This document shows positions 48,334-60,429 of a stretch of DNA of 64,000 nucleotides, in pieces. Positions within the stretch are counted from its first letter, which is position 1. Each line of letters opens with the position of its first letter. Source of the stretch: Trema orientale (lineage: Eukaryota; Streptophyta; Magnoliopsida; Rosales; Cannabaceae); the NCBI GenBank assembly GCA_002914845.1, contig JXTC01000100.1, positions 110,490 through 174,489 on the forward strand, written 5' to 3'. The notes beneath the pieces were generated by a model, which had not been told where the DNA came from, did no database searches, and saw only the letters and a program-made list of their open reading frames with translations. Made by a program: the position numbers and the translations under genes.

Positions 48334-48356
48334 GCCTGCTGCTCTGATACTATTTC

Positions 48357-48565
48357 TGTCACAACCGGAAATCCAAAGCTGTGACTTTTAGTAAAGTAAA
48401 GATATAATAAAATATTAATTTTACTAAATTCAGAAAGAATCAAGTATTAGATAATTTCAGTTTGATCGTCTATTCGTTATGAATTTTATAATATTCAAAA
48501 CCCTTATTAATTTTTAATTAATTAAGAAAAATACCCGATAAGGTTCTAGAAAATTTCTAGTAATC
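48357..48565 (-). repeat. Truncated 5' LTR of the long-LTR element
   Basis: 209 bp matching 41361-41565 with scattered differences. Homology stops after TTTCTAGTAATC, where the adjacent copia fragment or unknown sequence begins. Confidence 0.8.
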
Positions 48566-48689
48566 ACATCTAGGATCTCATAATCTGGTTTAGGAAATGC
48601 CTTAAATGCTGCCACCTCAGCAGTTTCATTGAGAAACCATATGCTGAAGGTTGTAAAACAACCCGGTTCAGGGGTAAATGTCTCTGCAT

Positions 48690-49720
48690 GTAAATAGTAA
48701 CATTCCTCTCTAGTTTTTCACCAACTTGAAAAGCTTATAAATATGTAAGAAACTTTGCTTTTGGAAGTGTCTTTGTGAAATATCTGCAAGTTGCTCTTCA
48801 GTTCTGTAGTGCTTGAGTTCTCTCTCGTTATTTGCTTCTGCTTCTCTGATAGTAATACTTGATGTCTATATGTTTGGTTCTATTGTAGAATATGAGATTT
48901 TTTGCCATTAATATTGCTGACTTACTATCGTAGTATATCTCTGTAATTTTATCTTGTGGTTCTCTTATGTCTTAAAATGTTCATTTTAGCCATATAGCTT
49001 GGCTTATAGTCATTATTGTTGCTATGTACTCTGTTTCAACTAAACTGTTGCTTATTTCTTTAATGACTAAGAAAATATTCATGAGCCTAATGTGCATGCA
49101 TAGCCTGAAGTGCTTTTCACTAATCTTGCCCAAACACTGTTGGTATACTCGAGTAGTTTCGAGTCAGACTTAGATCCGTACCATATGCTGTAATTTTTTA
49201 TTCCTTACAACTACCTAAGTATTTGCTTGGCTGTTCCATAGTGAACTTGGCTTGGACTCTGCATGAATCTTGATAATTGGCTTGTCTATACAATATTTGG
49301 TAATGTAGCCGGTAGATGGAGTAGACTTCCAATGAGACTTCGAAATTATGCGTCATTTGCCTTTGGTGTACCGTCATAATTTTGAGTGCTTTGTTGTTAT
49401 TAGGTGGAATTGATACTGTCTTGCATACTTCCATTTTGAACTTCTTTATTAGACTCTTTGTGTATTTCTTCTGAGTGATGATAATTACATCTTCTCTTTG
49501 AGTTATCTCAGTTCCAAGAAAGTAGTGCATTAGACCCAAATAAGTCATCTCGAACGTCTTCTTTGAATTCCTCCATCATCTTCTCATTGTTTCCTGTGTA
49601 GATGAGATTATCGACATATAAAAGACAATGCGAGTTATTTGTACCTTAAGTCCTGATGTATAGTGTTAGTTCGCTTTTGCTCCTTTTGAATCCTTGCTCA
49701 GTGTATTTACTGTTAACTAC
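48690..49720 (-). pseudogene. Ty1-copia reverse transcriptase/RNase H fragment
   Basis: The minus strand gives MTYLGLMHYFLGTEITQRED and ITQKKYTKSLIKKFKME (RT thumb region, 49198-49548), then YYDSKSAILMAKN, FYNRTKHIDIKYY and HYRTEEQLADI (RNase H end, about 48780-48960). It is related to the RT piece at 12600-12800. No LTR is attached. Its upstream end is cut at the left junction of duplication copy B. Confidence 0.8.
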
Positions 49721-50697
49721 CTCTATATATACACGAGAAGGTTGGTTGCATATACAACGTAAAAGTAACATTGTTACACTATAGCGAATAGTACTGACCC
49801 TAAAGTATGTGGTGCTTATTAATTGGTAAATTTATTTATATATATTCGTATAAAAAAAAAGCGCTAAAAAAAGTTAAAATTTTCTATAAAGATGTTACGT
49901 TTGCTATTATATTAATTTGGTTTGGTCATAAAATTTTATATAATATTGTATTTTTTATTGAGTAAATATTCCTTTAAAAAAAAGAAAAAGAAAATTGATT
50001 AAATATTAAATAATTCAAAACAGGATATTCAGAAATACACTACAAATAATAATAAAAAAGATAGTGAGATAAAAAAAAAAGTTGAGCTTTAGATGAAAAA
50101 AAAAAAAATACCAGTTCCATATATATAGCTTGCTATTGTAGCATTAATCATATTTTGACTAGTTGTATCATATTCACGGCCGCATATCATATATATAATA
50201 CAAACTATCAAAGCAACAACAATAATATATACTGATAATCAAAATCTGTTTCACCAAACGCCATTAATTTACCCAACCCAACATCAGTATGAACTACCAC
50301 CAAAAATTAGTCTTATATACGTATAACAGCAACAATGGGATCAATCAGAAATTTTGCTGTATTATAACACAAATCCGTGGGAGCCACACTCCATAAGACC
50401 AAAAAAATATAAAATAAAAACAAAATTTAAGAGATCCAAAGGTATCTTTCAGTTACTTATCATATAATTGTATATATATATATATGTATATGTGTATATA
50501 TTTTTAACTTATTTATTCCCCTATAAACAAATGCGCAGGTAGATGCTGACGAATTGCTACATGTGTGCGTATATATATATATATATAGATATACTCAGAT
50601 GCAGAACCAAATTCCACCATAAATCCCATTGTATAGTGTGGAAACTAACAATTCTTCCGGTCTGCTCTTTTCAAATTAGTGACCATACTTCAGTACC

Positions 50698-52076
50698 ATG
50701 TTAGCATTGTACGCTCCTTCGCCTTCAGCCATCAATGGAATGGCCTTTGATCAAGAATATAGAACCAATGACTTGGCAGATTCATCACCATTTCATCACC
50801 TTGACCTTCCATATCTACAACAACAACAACAACAACAACAACAACTACAACTACTACAAGGGGAGGTGGCGGAGCTTGATCCGTCTCCGCCATCCACGGC
50901 TGTTACTGGCGACCCCACGATCATCAAGAAGCTAAGTCACAATGCTAGCGAACGTGATCGCCGAAAGAAAATCAACTGCTTGTATTCCTCTCTACGGTCA
51001 CTGCTTCCTGCTGCTGACCAAATGGTACTATTATATTTTGTTATTCCTACTCTATTATTCGCTTATTAACCAAATTAAGTACATTACAGACCCATAAGTT
51101 TGAGTCACCTCTTAGCAATAATCGCTTTATTTATTATTATTCAACCCGTGACTAGACCAAGTCTAACTCTTTGTTTTTTTTTTTTTTTCGTGACATGTAA
51201 GTAGTTCTAACAATTTTGACCTAGTTATGTCGTGACTCAGAAAAAGCTAAGCAATCCAGCCACAATTTCACGAACACTAAAGTACATACCAGAGCTTCAA
51301 AATCAAGTCCAAGGACTCATTCAGAAAAAGGAAGAGCTTTTATCAAGCATTTCCAGGAAAGTGGACCTTATTTATCAAGAAAGGCATAAGAAAAGCTCGG
51401 CTTGGAGATCCTTATCTAATGTTTCAGCTAGTAGACTCAATGATAGAGAACTAGTCCTCCAAATTTCCACATTTAAAGTTCAAAAAACTCCATTGTCCCA
51501 TATTCTTGTTGATCTTGAGGAAGATGGGTTTTCACTGCTAAATGCTACTTCTTTCGAGTCGTTTGGTGGGAGGGTCTTCTACAGCCTGCATTTACAGGTA
51601 GTTTTTTCTTTTGAGAATGGCCCTTTTATTTTTCTCTTTTAGTAATTACAAAAATTTCCTTTTTTAAAAAAAAAAATTCAAAAATCATCCAGTATATTCT
51701 GTACATATTCGTGTATATATATATATATAGGTTACATTATTGAGTATATCAAATTCATTTCATAGATATCCGGTAAATCAGTTGATCGATATCCGGTAAA
51801 TCATTTCTTAGATAAGCTAAAAGAATTGGAAAAAAAAAAGACATTTTCTAACTTAAATTTTCAAAAACAAACAACACCCACTCTAATTTCTCTCTCTTTT
51901 TAGTCTCAATTGAATTTATGATTCAAAACTCACATCCAGAATGTTCTAATTCTATCTTGCTCCAATATTTTCTAATTTTAATTTGGGTAATTATATGTTG
52001 GATTATGCAGGTAGAAAGAATTACTGACATGAAGAGTACAAACAATTTGAATGAGAATTTTCTTTCTCCGTACTAG
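50698..52076 (+). CDS. Subgroup Ib bHLH transcription factor, copy B (ORG2/ORG3-like)
   Basis: Exons 50698-51024, 51241-51597 and 52011-52076 encode 249 residues. It is nearly identical to copy A through residue 228: C39Y is the only amino-acid change in exons 1 and 2, plus two silent changes; intron 1 (216 bp) is identical including a 15-T run. The bHLH domain keeps the His81-Glu85-Arg89 contacts. In exon 3 one T fewer in the run before the end shifts the frame, giving [11 protein letters not shown] and a stop at 52074-52076 instead of the TNNFE end of copy A; T-to-M and G-to-S changes also occur. The LNENFLS tail looks closer to what Ib proteins have here, so copy B may hold the ancestral frame (inference). 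The expected role is the same as copy A: a nuclear iron-deficiency regulator. Confidence 0.9.
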
Positions 52077-52619
52077 AAGAGGGCAGATCAACGTTTTTCC
52101 CCCTTTCATGAGAAAAATCATGTAAATTAACTTAGATCACAGCGATTCACTGGTCTTGATTTTGTTGTAGATGATTCTCTAGCTTCTATTATCACAAAAG
52201 TATAGGGGATCAAAAGGTATTATGCCCTTTAGTGCTCTTGTAAATCTCCAAATGAATTGTCTCCTAAAAGAAGTGGATTGTGATACTCTAGCTCAACTTA
52301 AATGTTGCACTTTATTGTAATTATTAATTAGCAAAACTTTGTAAAATTAATGGAAAGCATTGGTGTTATTTTCGGGTACAAAATTATTTAAAAAACAAAT
52401 ACAGGGAAACAGAGTTTAATATTATATAGTACTTGAGACTACTTTGTTCTTTATTTGCTCGACGGTTACGTGTTCTACTAGCTGATACTCATTACTAGAG
52501 AAGAGTGGAATAATTACAGGGGTGTAAATCACTAAATCGGGCAGTCCAATGCTGCCCAAATCCGAACTTATCCGGTTAGGCTGGCTCGGGCTTCGCTTTT
52601 GAGTTTGTAAAATTGACGT
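52077..52619. other. 3' flank of bHLH copy B
   Basis: Matches 31441-31984 with few differences; likely 3' UTR followed by flank. Confidence 0.45.
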
Positions 52620-52865
52620 AATGCTAATTTGACACAAAATAATGTTTTTAGTAGTTTTTTTCAAACTAGCAAATCCAATATTGTCACAAATTGTATGAAA
52701 AGGAGTCACACAACTTGTGACTATAAATTTGTGACTTTTATAAGACTAAATAATAGTCAGAAATATAGGGTCATAAAATACTAAAATATTACTAGAAAAG
52801 TTAGTTTTTAAAACATTCATAAAAAAATTAATTTTAGTCAAAATTACTACTATTTATGTCAGTTT
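52620..52865 (+). repeat. Dispersed MITE-like repeat in copy B
   Basis: Partner of 31985-32235, with an internal deletion relative to it. Confidence 0.55.
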
Positions 52866-53279
52866 CCCTTTGAGTTGTCAAAAATCAAGTGAAAGAGTAT
52901 TTATAAGAAATGGTCTTTTTTTTTAGATCAATTTAAAAATGGCTGTTTTTTACATCTATTTAACAAATGACTGTTTTATATTCTTATTTTGATAAATGAA
53001 TTGTTTTAGTTGATCCATTTTTTATAAAGAATCAATTTTTGAAAAAGTAAATCAATTTTTTTAAAAAATAAATCAACATGTTTTGATATACTAAATACGA
53101 AAAAGGGTCATTTTTTTGAATAAATTTTAAAATTCAGCCATTTTTTAACAGTGTTTGAAAAGTGATCATTTTGCAAACTTTGATATTTGTCCATTCGGCT
53201 AAAAAGCCCTTTTCCGATTTCTTAAAGTCCAAACTTCTTACAAAAATAGGCCCAAAGTCTGAAAATTTGAAAAATACTT

Positions 53280-53560
53280 GATTGGCTAAACTTTTTGAAA
53301 AATCCCGGCTTTATTTAGAAATATATCATTTTTTTCAACTTTCTTTAAAAGAATAACACCTCAAAAATAATTAAAAAAATACCAATTTTTCTTCAAAATT
53401 GGTACTTTTCAAAGGTACTCGAGGTAACCAGACTTGTTACCTCAAGTAACTTGACTAGTTACCTCAAATACTTAACAATTTGTTAAAAAAAATGGTATTT
53501 TTATAATATTTTAAGTGTGGTACTTTTCTAAATAAATCTAAAAATTTTCAATTTTTTTTT
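53280..53560. repeat. Diverged AT-rich repeat, copy 1 of 3
   Basis: The centre carries GGTAACCAGACTTGTTACCTC and AAGTAACTTGACTAGTTACC between AT-rich arms with TTTAGAAA and ATACCA words. Related copies are at 55000-55240 and 55370-55660. Confidence 0.55.
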
Positions 53561-54142
53561 TTTAAATTTTAACATATAAAATCAAATTTTGCCTTATTGT
53601 TATTTAAAAAATATCCATTTTTTAATCTTTTAGTTTTATGTTTAGACCTCTAGGTATATCAATTAATATATTGAATATGTAAACAGATTAACTAGCCATT
53701 AGATATGTTGGAATACTTCTCAAAATTATTATTGATAAATACTTGTCAAAATTATTATTGATAAACACTAACATAGAACTATTAAATCGAAAAAAAACAC
53801 CCTCTCTAATTTTCCTTAAATAGTTTACTATCATTTTGTTGAATTTTTTCATGAATATGATGCATTTATCCATCTCTCTCTTTAGGATTTTTCTTAAAAT
53901 ATAAGTGAAAAAAATACGGAGATTATTGAAAAATATATTTTCGTTAATTTTGAAACTTTAAATTTAATTTTTTAGTACTAAAACTAATTTTGGTACTAAA
54001 ATGATGAATCCTATCCAAAATTCAATTATTTTATTTTTGAAATTTCGAATAAATTTTTGATACCAAAATGATGTAATATTGACGTTCAGAACTAATAAGG
54101 CATTGTTCATTATGGGTATTTTTGTCTTTTTATGTCCTTTTC

Positions 54143-54327
54143 GCCATTATTTGTAAGACATTGTTAGATTTTTTTTTTCTTTTAAAGTAAAAAGAGTCGG
54201 AAAACTTTATTAATAATTCAAACTATGGCATTTTGTCTTTCTCTATCTTTTTTTGCCATTATTTGTAAGACATTGTTAATTTTCATTTTTTTAAAAGTAA
54301 AAAGAGTCGAAAAACTTTATTAATAGA
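54143..54327. repeat. Tandem duplication, period about 112 bp
   Basis: GCCATTATTTGTAAGACATT starts both units (54143 and 54255). Both end in AAAAAGAGTCGxAAAACTTT followed by ATTAATA. Confidence 0.85.
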
Positions 54328-54867
54328 AAAATGACCTAATTTTTGGCCCAATTTAAGTAAATGTTCATTTTTTAAATGTTATAGCAAAATGTCTGGTATA
54401 TATTCTTTATGAGAAATTTAGGTGGATGGCCAAAATTTTAAATTTGATTAAGTAGATGTCCACTTTTAAAATTTATAGCTAAATGTCCAAGTATATATAA
54501 TTTTACATTTGGTAGATACAATATCTACCAATTTTAGTTACTGTACTAAAATGCACTAGGTATATAATTTTTTATACTTAGTATATAAAATTTTACACTT
54601 GGTATATAAGCACATATACCGGACATTTTGATATAACATTTGACAAAGGGACATTTACTGAAATTGTGTCCAAAATTTGGTCATATTTCTATAAGCCCCT
54701 ATGTCTATATACCAAGTATAAAATATTAGATACCAAGCGCAAAAATTTATATACTCAGTATATTAACTGAAATTAGTAGATAAGTATATCTATCAAGCAT
54801 AAAAATATATATACTTAGATATTTACTTAATCAAATTCAAAATATTAGTTATCCACTTAAATTTCTC
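54325..54867. repeat. Two interleaved inverted-repeat elements
   Basis: Arms at 54325-54402 and 54615-54702 pair (TAAATGTTATAGCAAAATGTC with GACATTTTGATATAACATTT). Arms at 54411-54500 and about 54770-54867 pair (GAGAAATTTAGGTGGAT with ATCCACTTAAATTTCTC). The arms alternate rather than nest. Both relate to the repeat at 32560 and 57780. Confidence 0.6.
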
Positions 54868-54999
54868 TATTAATAATAATTCAAATTACGTGCCACAATA
54901 ACTAGGAATTTTCCCGATGTCAAGCAGAACTGAAAAAGAAAGGTTTTTGACAAAAACTCCAATTCCAAATCCAAAAGAGAAAATTTGAATTTTTATAAT

Positions 55000-55240
55000 A
55001 ATTTTTCCAAAAAATTAAAAAATCCCAGATTTAATTAGAAAAATACTACTTTGAAAAATATTTAGAAAAATACCACTGTATTATTTAGTGAGATACTTGA
55101 ATTAACTACTCAAGTTAGTTAGTAACTAGATTGGTTACCCCAAATAACCCAATTGATTACCTCAAGTACCATTGGTATTTTGATGGAAAAGTTGTAGTTT
55201 TCTAAATATTTATTAAAGGCATTATTTGTCTAAAGAACTT
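55000..55240. repeat. Diverged AT-rich repeat, copy 2 of 3
   Basis: The centre carries GGTTACCCCAAATAACCCAA and GATTACCTCAAGTACC between AT-rich arms. Related to 53280-53560. Confidence 0.5.
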
Positions 55241-55369
55241 TATCAAAAATGATGTATTTGTAAATTAATCCGAGCATTTTCGAAAATTTTGCTCATTGGA
55301 TATTTTTCAATTTTCGGTATTTTGGACCTGGAATTTTAAAAGAATCTCATTCCAAAATTTGAGAAAATC

Positions 55370-55660
55370 CTAAATAGGCTGAAATTTTTTACAAAATCCC
55401 AAATTTATTTAGAAAAATACTACTTTTAATGCGTATTTAAAAAATATCACTTTTTTAAAAAATATTTATAATAAATTGGTATTTTTCAAAAGTACATTAC
55501 CAATTGGGTCATTTGGGATAACCAATTAGGTTAGTTGAGGTTAATAGTTTGGTTACTTCAAGTAACTTAGCCAACTATCTTAAGTACCTCATCAATTTTA
55601 AAAAAATTATATTTTTCTAAATATTTTTAAAAGTGATATTTAATAAAAAAATTCATGATG
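55370..55660. repeat. Diverged AT-rich repeat, copy 3 of 3
   Basis: The centre carries GGTTACTTCAAGTAACTTAG and TTAAGTACCTCATC. The arms share CAAATTTATTTAGAAAAATAC with the other copies. Confidence 0.5.
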
Positions 55661-55803
55661 TCTCAAAAAAAATTAAAATTCGAGATTTTTCAATTTTTTC
55701 TTTTTAAAATTATACTGTATAAAATCAAATATCCTAAAAGAGAAAAAGGAAAAGATCATAGGGTGCCTCATTATTGGACTGAAAATGAAGAAACAAGAAC
55801 CAC

Positions 55804-56529
55804 TAGGGGTGGCAATTTAGGTCACGACACGATAACACGACTCGAAAACGACACGAAGTTAGCGGGTTTGGGTTTGTCTTAAACAGGTACAGGTCAAAAC
55901 AGGTTAAACCCGATTAAACACGATTAAATAATAGGTCATTAGCAGGTTAACCTGTTAAACCCGAAATTGACTCGTTTAACACGATTAAATTTTTTGAGAC
56001 ATTGTATTATCATGTGTGTACTAAGACTTAAAACTTCCCTTTTATATTTTATGTACTAAAACTTGAAAGTTTTATTTTGGTTTTAAACTTTGGATTGTGT
56101 GTTATATTTATTTGATTATGCTTGCTTGGTTATATTGGAAATATAAAATAAGTTAATAGATTATATCAAGTTATATTGAAAATGTGAAATAGGTTAACAT
56201 GTTAAAATTAATAGGTTAATACGTTATGTCAAGTTGAACCAAATACAACATATTTAACATTAACATATTAAATTGAGTTCAATTAACGGGTTAACAGTAT
56301 ACATGTTAGCAGATCGTGTTACGTTGGACACGATCTGAATACGATCTATTTAAATAACGTGTTAAATGTGTCGCTCACAGGTTAACCTGTTTATTTAGCG
56401 TGTCGGGTGTGGGTTTACAAATCATGACACGAATAATAAACGTGTCGGGTTTGGATTTGGTAATTGCTCGTTAGATATATGCCTCGACACGACACGAATA
56501 TGACACGACAACACGAATTGCCACCCCTA
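55804..56529. mobile_element. Non-autonomous hAT element with perfect 8-bp target duplication
   Basis: The 726-bp element starts TAGGGGTGGCAATT and ends AATTGCCACCCCTA. AGAACCAC flanks it on both sides (55796-55803 and 56530-56537). Subterminal regions are packed with CGACACGA/TCGTGTCG-like words. No transposase frame is present. It is inserted at the edge of a LINE fragment in minus orientation. Confidence 0.95.
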
Positions 56530-57470
56530 AGAACCACCACCCGTCTCTCTTTGAAATATCTCTGAAAGACCATCAAGAGAATTCACTTTGGAAACAACGG
56601 TACTGGAATCATTGTTTTCAAAAATATGAACGATGAATTCCATCGCAACTGCTAAAATCAACCCTTCTCGAATAGCAGACAACTCAGCCAATAATGGAAC
56701 CTAAATCCCAAGCAACCTCTTAAAAGTAGCATCCAGGACTTTTCCCCTATCATTCTTTGTAATTACCATCAATGAGAGAAAATGGTTGCATCAACATTGA
56801 GTAGTTTAAGCTTACCCCATTCTGGACGAATCTAGTGTTTTGGCCAACCCAGCAGATGGCGTGGTATGTTAAGTGCCATCTTTGCCTTTTGAAATCCCTC
56901 CAATAATGCCCCATCATCTGTAATTTCTCTCAACACATCTGTTTACAAGAAGAACCATTGGACTCAAGAATAGTAAGTTGCTATTTTGTTGGGTACTCTG
57001 AAAGATCCAGAAGCTATAAATTTTATGATCCCACAATAAAGTCCTTTTTTGAGACGGGAAATGCCAAATTTTTTGAGGATATTGAGTTTGGGAGGGAAGA
57101 TAAGGTTAGGAACATTTGACAAAGAACTTGTTCCGTTCCCACAACAGACTCTAGAAAACAACACAAGAGGCTTCAAATTCATCCTTACTAATCTTGCCAA
57201 ACATGAACAAACAGCATCTTATTCATAGAGTTACACCAGAAAGTAATCTTTATAATGCCACAATGGAGTAAGTGAGCGTCCAAAACGCCTTAGCAACAGC
57301 ACAATCCATTAACACATGCCAAGAAGTTTCCACTTACTCCACACACCTACCACAACAAGGAGAAGTCTTATTTCCCTTTTTACCTGGTTACAAAGAGAGG
57401 CAATAATGTTATGAATGCATCTCCATTGGAAGGCCTTAATCTTTGCTTGAAATTAAGTTCGAATGTTAAG
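56530..57470 (-). pseudogene. Plant LINE fragment: zinc-binding and RNase H-like regions
   Basis: From high to low coordinates the minus strand gives CCGRCVE...ETSWHVLMDCAVAKAFW (zf-RVT-like, about 57270-57370), then a variable linker. Next comes an RNase H-like region with SLMVITKNDRGKVLDATFKR, LLAELSAIREGLILAVAMEF and IFENNDSSTVVS (about 56560-56790). Stops and frame shifts are present. The hAT element at 55804-56529 interrupts the downstream end. Confidence 0.75.
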
Positions 57471-57779
57471 ACGTCACATGAACTAATTCTACCGTTTGGA
57501 CTCACAATTTGACTGACCTGCGACTTCATACTATACTGACCATTTGAATCATAATGCCATATTTAACAACTACTCTTGAAAATGTCATCCTGAAATATTA
57601 CAACTTCTATGACTAAAATCGAAGAGTTGTCCTAAAAGTTCATTTGAATAATTTTCTCTTTCTCGAGCCATACCTGTCTCGTTTAGAGCAAGAGAATAAC
57701 GCGCAAAAAGTCCAAAATTTAGGTTTTGGGCTTAGAGTATCATTACAAAATGTTAGTCAACGGAAAATTAGAGTAGGTG

Positions 57780-58085
57780 TCCTTTTTTAATACTTCGTTT
57801 TAATAAATATCTATTTTTTTTCTTTTTATAGCTAAATATCCTAGTAAATTTTATCAAAAAGAAAAAAATCTGAGTATATATATTTTATATTTAGTATATC
57901 TACTTAAATACTAGCTTTAATTTATGTACAGAGTACATTAGATTTTATGCTAGGTTTATCATATTTTATACTTAGTATATCGACTAATATACTGATTATT
58001 TTGTTATAATATTTGAAAAACAAACATTTACTTAAAATGAGCTCAAAATTCAATAATCTTGCTATAAGCCCCATTGTCAATTTAG
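57780..58085. repeat. Copy-B partner of the AT-rich repeat at 32560
   Basis: Collinear with 32575-32880, with several substitutions and an added 25-bp stretch near 57846. Confidence 0.6.
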
Positions 58086-58491
58086 TCCTAAAATGTGTCC
58101 AAGTTAGGGCCAAACTAAATTAATAAGAACTGCACACAAGTATTTCTTTACAGAATGAAGCATACGAGTACAAATTTCATACACATTTAAGTTTTATATG
58201 TGTTCTATTTCTACAAGCTACATAAATTATCAAAGATAAGAATGCAAATAATTATAATGGTTCATATATTATGACTTACAGGTTTGATTTATAATTTATA
58301 TGATTAGTAACGAGGTCATTTGATTTTGACATGGCTACTTGTTTTAATTAACAAAGAAAAAAAAAGAAAAGAAAATTAAGTAATGGCTGAACAATTCAAG
58401 TCAGGACCAAAAGACTCTATACAGTCAACCTTAGGAACTTTAATGTGAGATACGTACTGATATAAACTACGGTATCCTCGCATCTAAAGGT

Positions 58492-58606
58492 GGCAAAATG
58501 GGCGGGCTGGGCCGGCCTGGCCCGCCCAAAACGGGCTTAGGAAGGAAAACGGGCCAGGCCGGGCCGGCCCGGGATTTCAAAAATTGAGCCCGGCCCGGCC
58601 CGTAGG
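58492..58606 (+). mobile_element. hAT-like element end, cut by an assembly gap
   Basis: TAAAGGTGGCAAAATGGGC opens a GC-rich run of GGGCC/GGCCC motifs, the usual form of a plant hAT terminus. Copy A at the matching site continues with unique sequence, so this is an insertion in B. The other end was not found after the gap. Confidence 0.6.
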
Positions 58607-59342
58607 NNNNNNNNNNNNNNNNNNNNNNNNNNNNNNNNNNNNNNNNNNNNNNNNNNNNNNNNNNNNNNNNNNNNNNNNNNNNNNNNNNNNNNNNNNNNNN
58701 NNNNNNNNNNNNNNNNNNNNNNNNNNNNNNNNNNNNNNNNNNNNNNNNNNNNNNNNNNNNNNNNNNNNNNNNNNNNNNNNNNNNNNNNNNNNNNNNNNNN
58801 NNNNNNNNNNNNNNNNNNNNNNNNNNNNNNNNNNNNNNNNNNNNNNNNNNNNNNNNNNNNNNNNNNNNNNNNNNNNNNNNNNNNNNNNNNNNNNNNNNNN
58901 NNNNNNNNNNNNNNNNNNNNNNNNNNNNNNNNNNNNNNNNNNNNNNNNNNNNNNNNNNNNNNNNNNNNNNNNNNNNNNNNNNNNNNNNNNNNNNNNNNNN
59001 NNNNNNNNNNNNNNNNNNNNNNNNNNNNNNNNNNNNNNNNNNNNNNNNNNNNNNNNNNNNNNNNNNNNNNNNNNNNNNNNNNNNNNNNNNNNNNNNNNNN
59101 NNNNNNNNNNNNNNNNNNNNNNNNNNNNNNNNNNNNNNNNNNNNNNNNNNNNNNNNNNNNNNNNNNNNNNNNNNNNNNNNNNNNNNNNNNNNNNNNNNNN
59201 NNNNNNNNNNNNNNNNNNNNNNNNNNNNNNNNNNNNNNNNNNNNNNNNNNNNNNNNNNNNNNNNNNNNNNNNNNNNNNNNNNNNNNNNNNNNNNNNNNNN
59301 NNNNNNNNNNNNNNNNNNNNNNNNNNNNNNNNNNNNNNNNNN
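58607..59342. other. Assembly gap (736 N)
   Basis: Unresolved bases. The apparent long frames across it are artefacts of N translation. Confidence 0.99.
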
Positions 59343-60429
59343 AAAAAAATATAAATATGAATCATATTGCACTAAAAAAGACAATCAAATTAAAATATGT
59401 GTAGGATGCATAACTAAAATATAAAATTATTCATATATATAAAAAAAAAATAAGACCACAATTAATAGCAGGAAGTAAATAGGAAAAAAAACACATGTAA
59501 GAATTTAGTCAGCAAAAAAATATAAAGGAAAGAAATATATGAATATTATTAAAAATATGTGCATAAAGCATATAACTAAAAAAAAAAAAGATTTTAAATT
59601 TATCTTATATACATAAGTAATAAACATTTAAAGTCAATATTTTTTAAAAAAAATACGTACTTTAAGTATATGTTTATAAGAAATATCTTTTTTCTTTCAT
59701 ATAATTTAATTCGTTTCACTTTTTTTTTTTCCATATTTGACGACGATAAATTCACATATTATCTCTTCCAGTACCAGCAACCATCCTGAAGCAGAAACAA
59801 TACCAACTATACCACTGGATCTAAAAATAATTTCAGAAAGGTAAAAAATTACTATCAATTTATATTTAATTTAATAAAATATAAGATATATCATCTAATA
59901 TTTAACTAAGAATATATTTTCTGGATTTCAGATAAAAAATAATATCAATAGAAGCATCAACAAAATGAAATCAATAAGGTAATTAATTAATTTATACTTA
60001 AAAATAAACACTTTATATTTTAATAACAAAAAATTCATTATCTTTCCTTTCTTTAAAAAAATGTATAATTTGATTTTATTTTTTCTTCATATTCTAAAAT
60101 AATTATTTTTCTGATTGCAATGAGACAACAAAAAAAAAAGAAGGAAACAAAAGTTATGTAATGAATGATCGATCTTCTTTATTATAATAATATTTTTTAA
60201 TGTTCTAAACAATATTTCATCATATTTTAGACAAATATCATTTTATTGTAAAAATATTGTTATCTATTATAAATAACATAACTAATATTTTATATATAAT
60301 CATTTATACAACACAATAATTCATCATATTTCCTATACCAATTCATTATGCCCCATGCCATAACTTAATATAACTCACAACAAAAGCGCATGTTACAAAA
60401 CTCGTATGCACATATATATATAGGTTATC
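59343..60429. other. AT-rich sequence, no feature recognised
   Basis: Low-GC non-coding sequence absent from copy A. It may be the interior or flank of the gapped hAT-like insertion. Confidence 0.4.

Larger units (their letters stand above)
41361..48565 (-). mobile_element. Long-LTR, non-coding retrotransposon derivative (LARD-like, gypsy type)
   Basis: TGTCACGACCGGAAATCC at 41361 recurs as TGTCACAACCGGAAATCC at 48357, and about 205 bp after each align. On the minus strand a purine tract (GGAAGGGGGATG) at 44470-44482, preceded by a CGGGACGAAATTCTTTTAA-like block, marks the 3' LTR start, so that LTR is 41361-44469 (3.1 kb). A TATCAGAGCAGCAGG primer-site remnant lies beside the right LTR (48334-48350). 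The 3.9-kb interior has no recognisable gag or pol. Long LTRs and the CGGGACGAAAT block suggest descent from a Del/Tekay-type chromovirus. The 5' LTR is cut off after 209 bp. Confidence 0.75.

Noticed and set aside
58467-59384. Long open frames on both strands across the gap
   Set aside because: They consist almost entirely of translated N bases.
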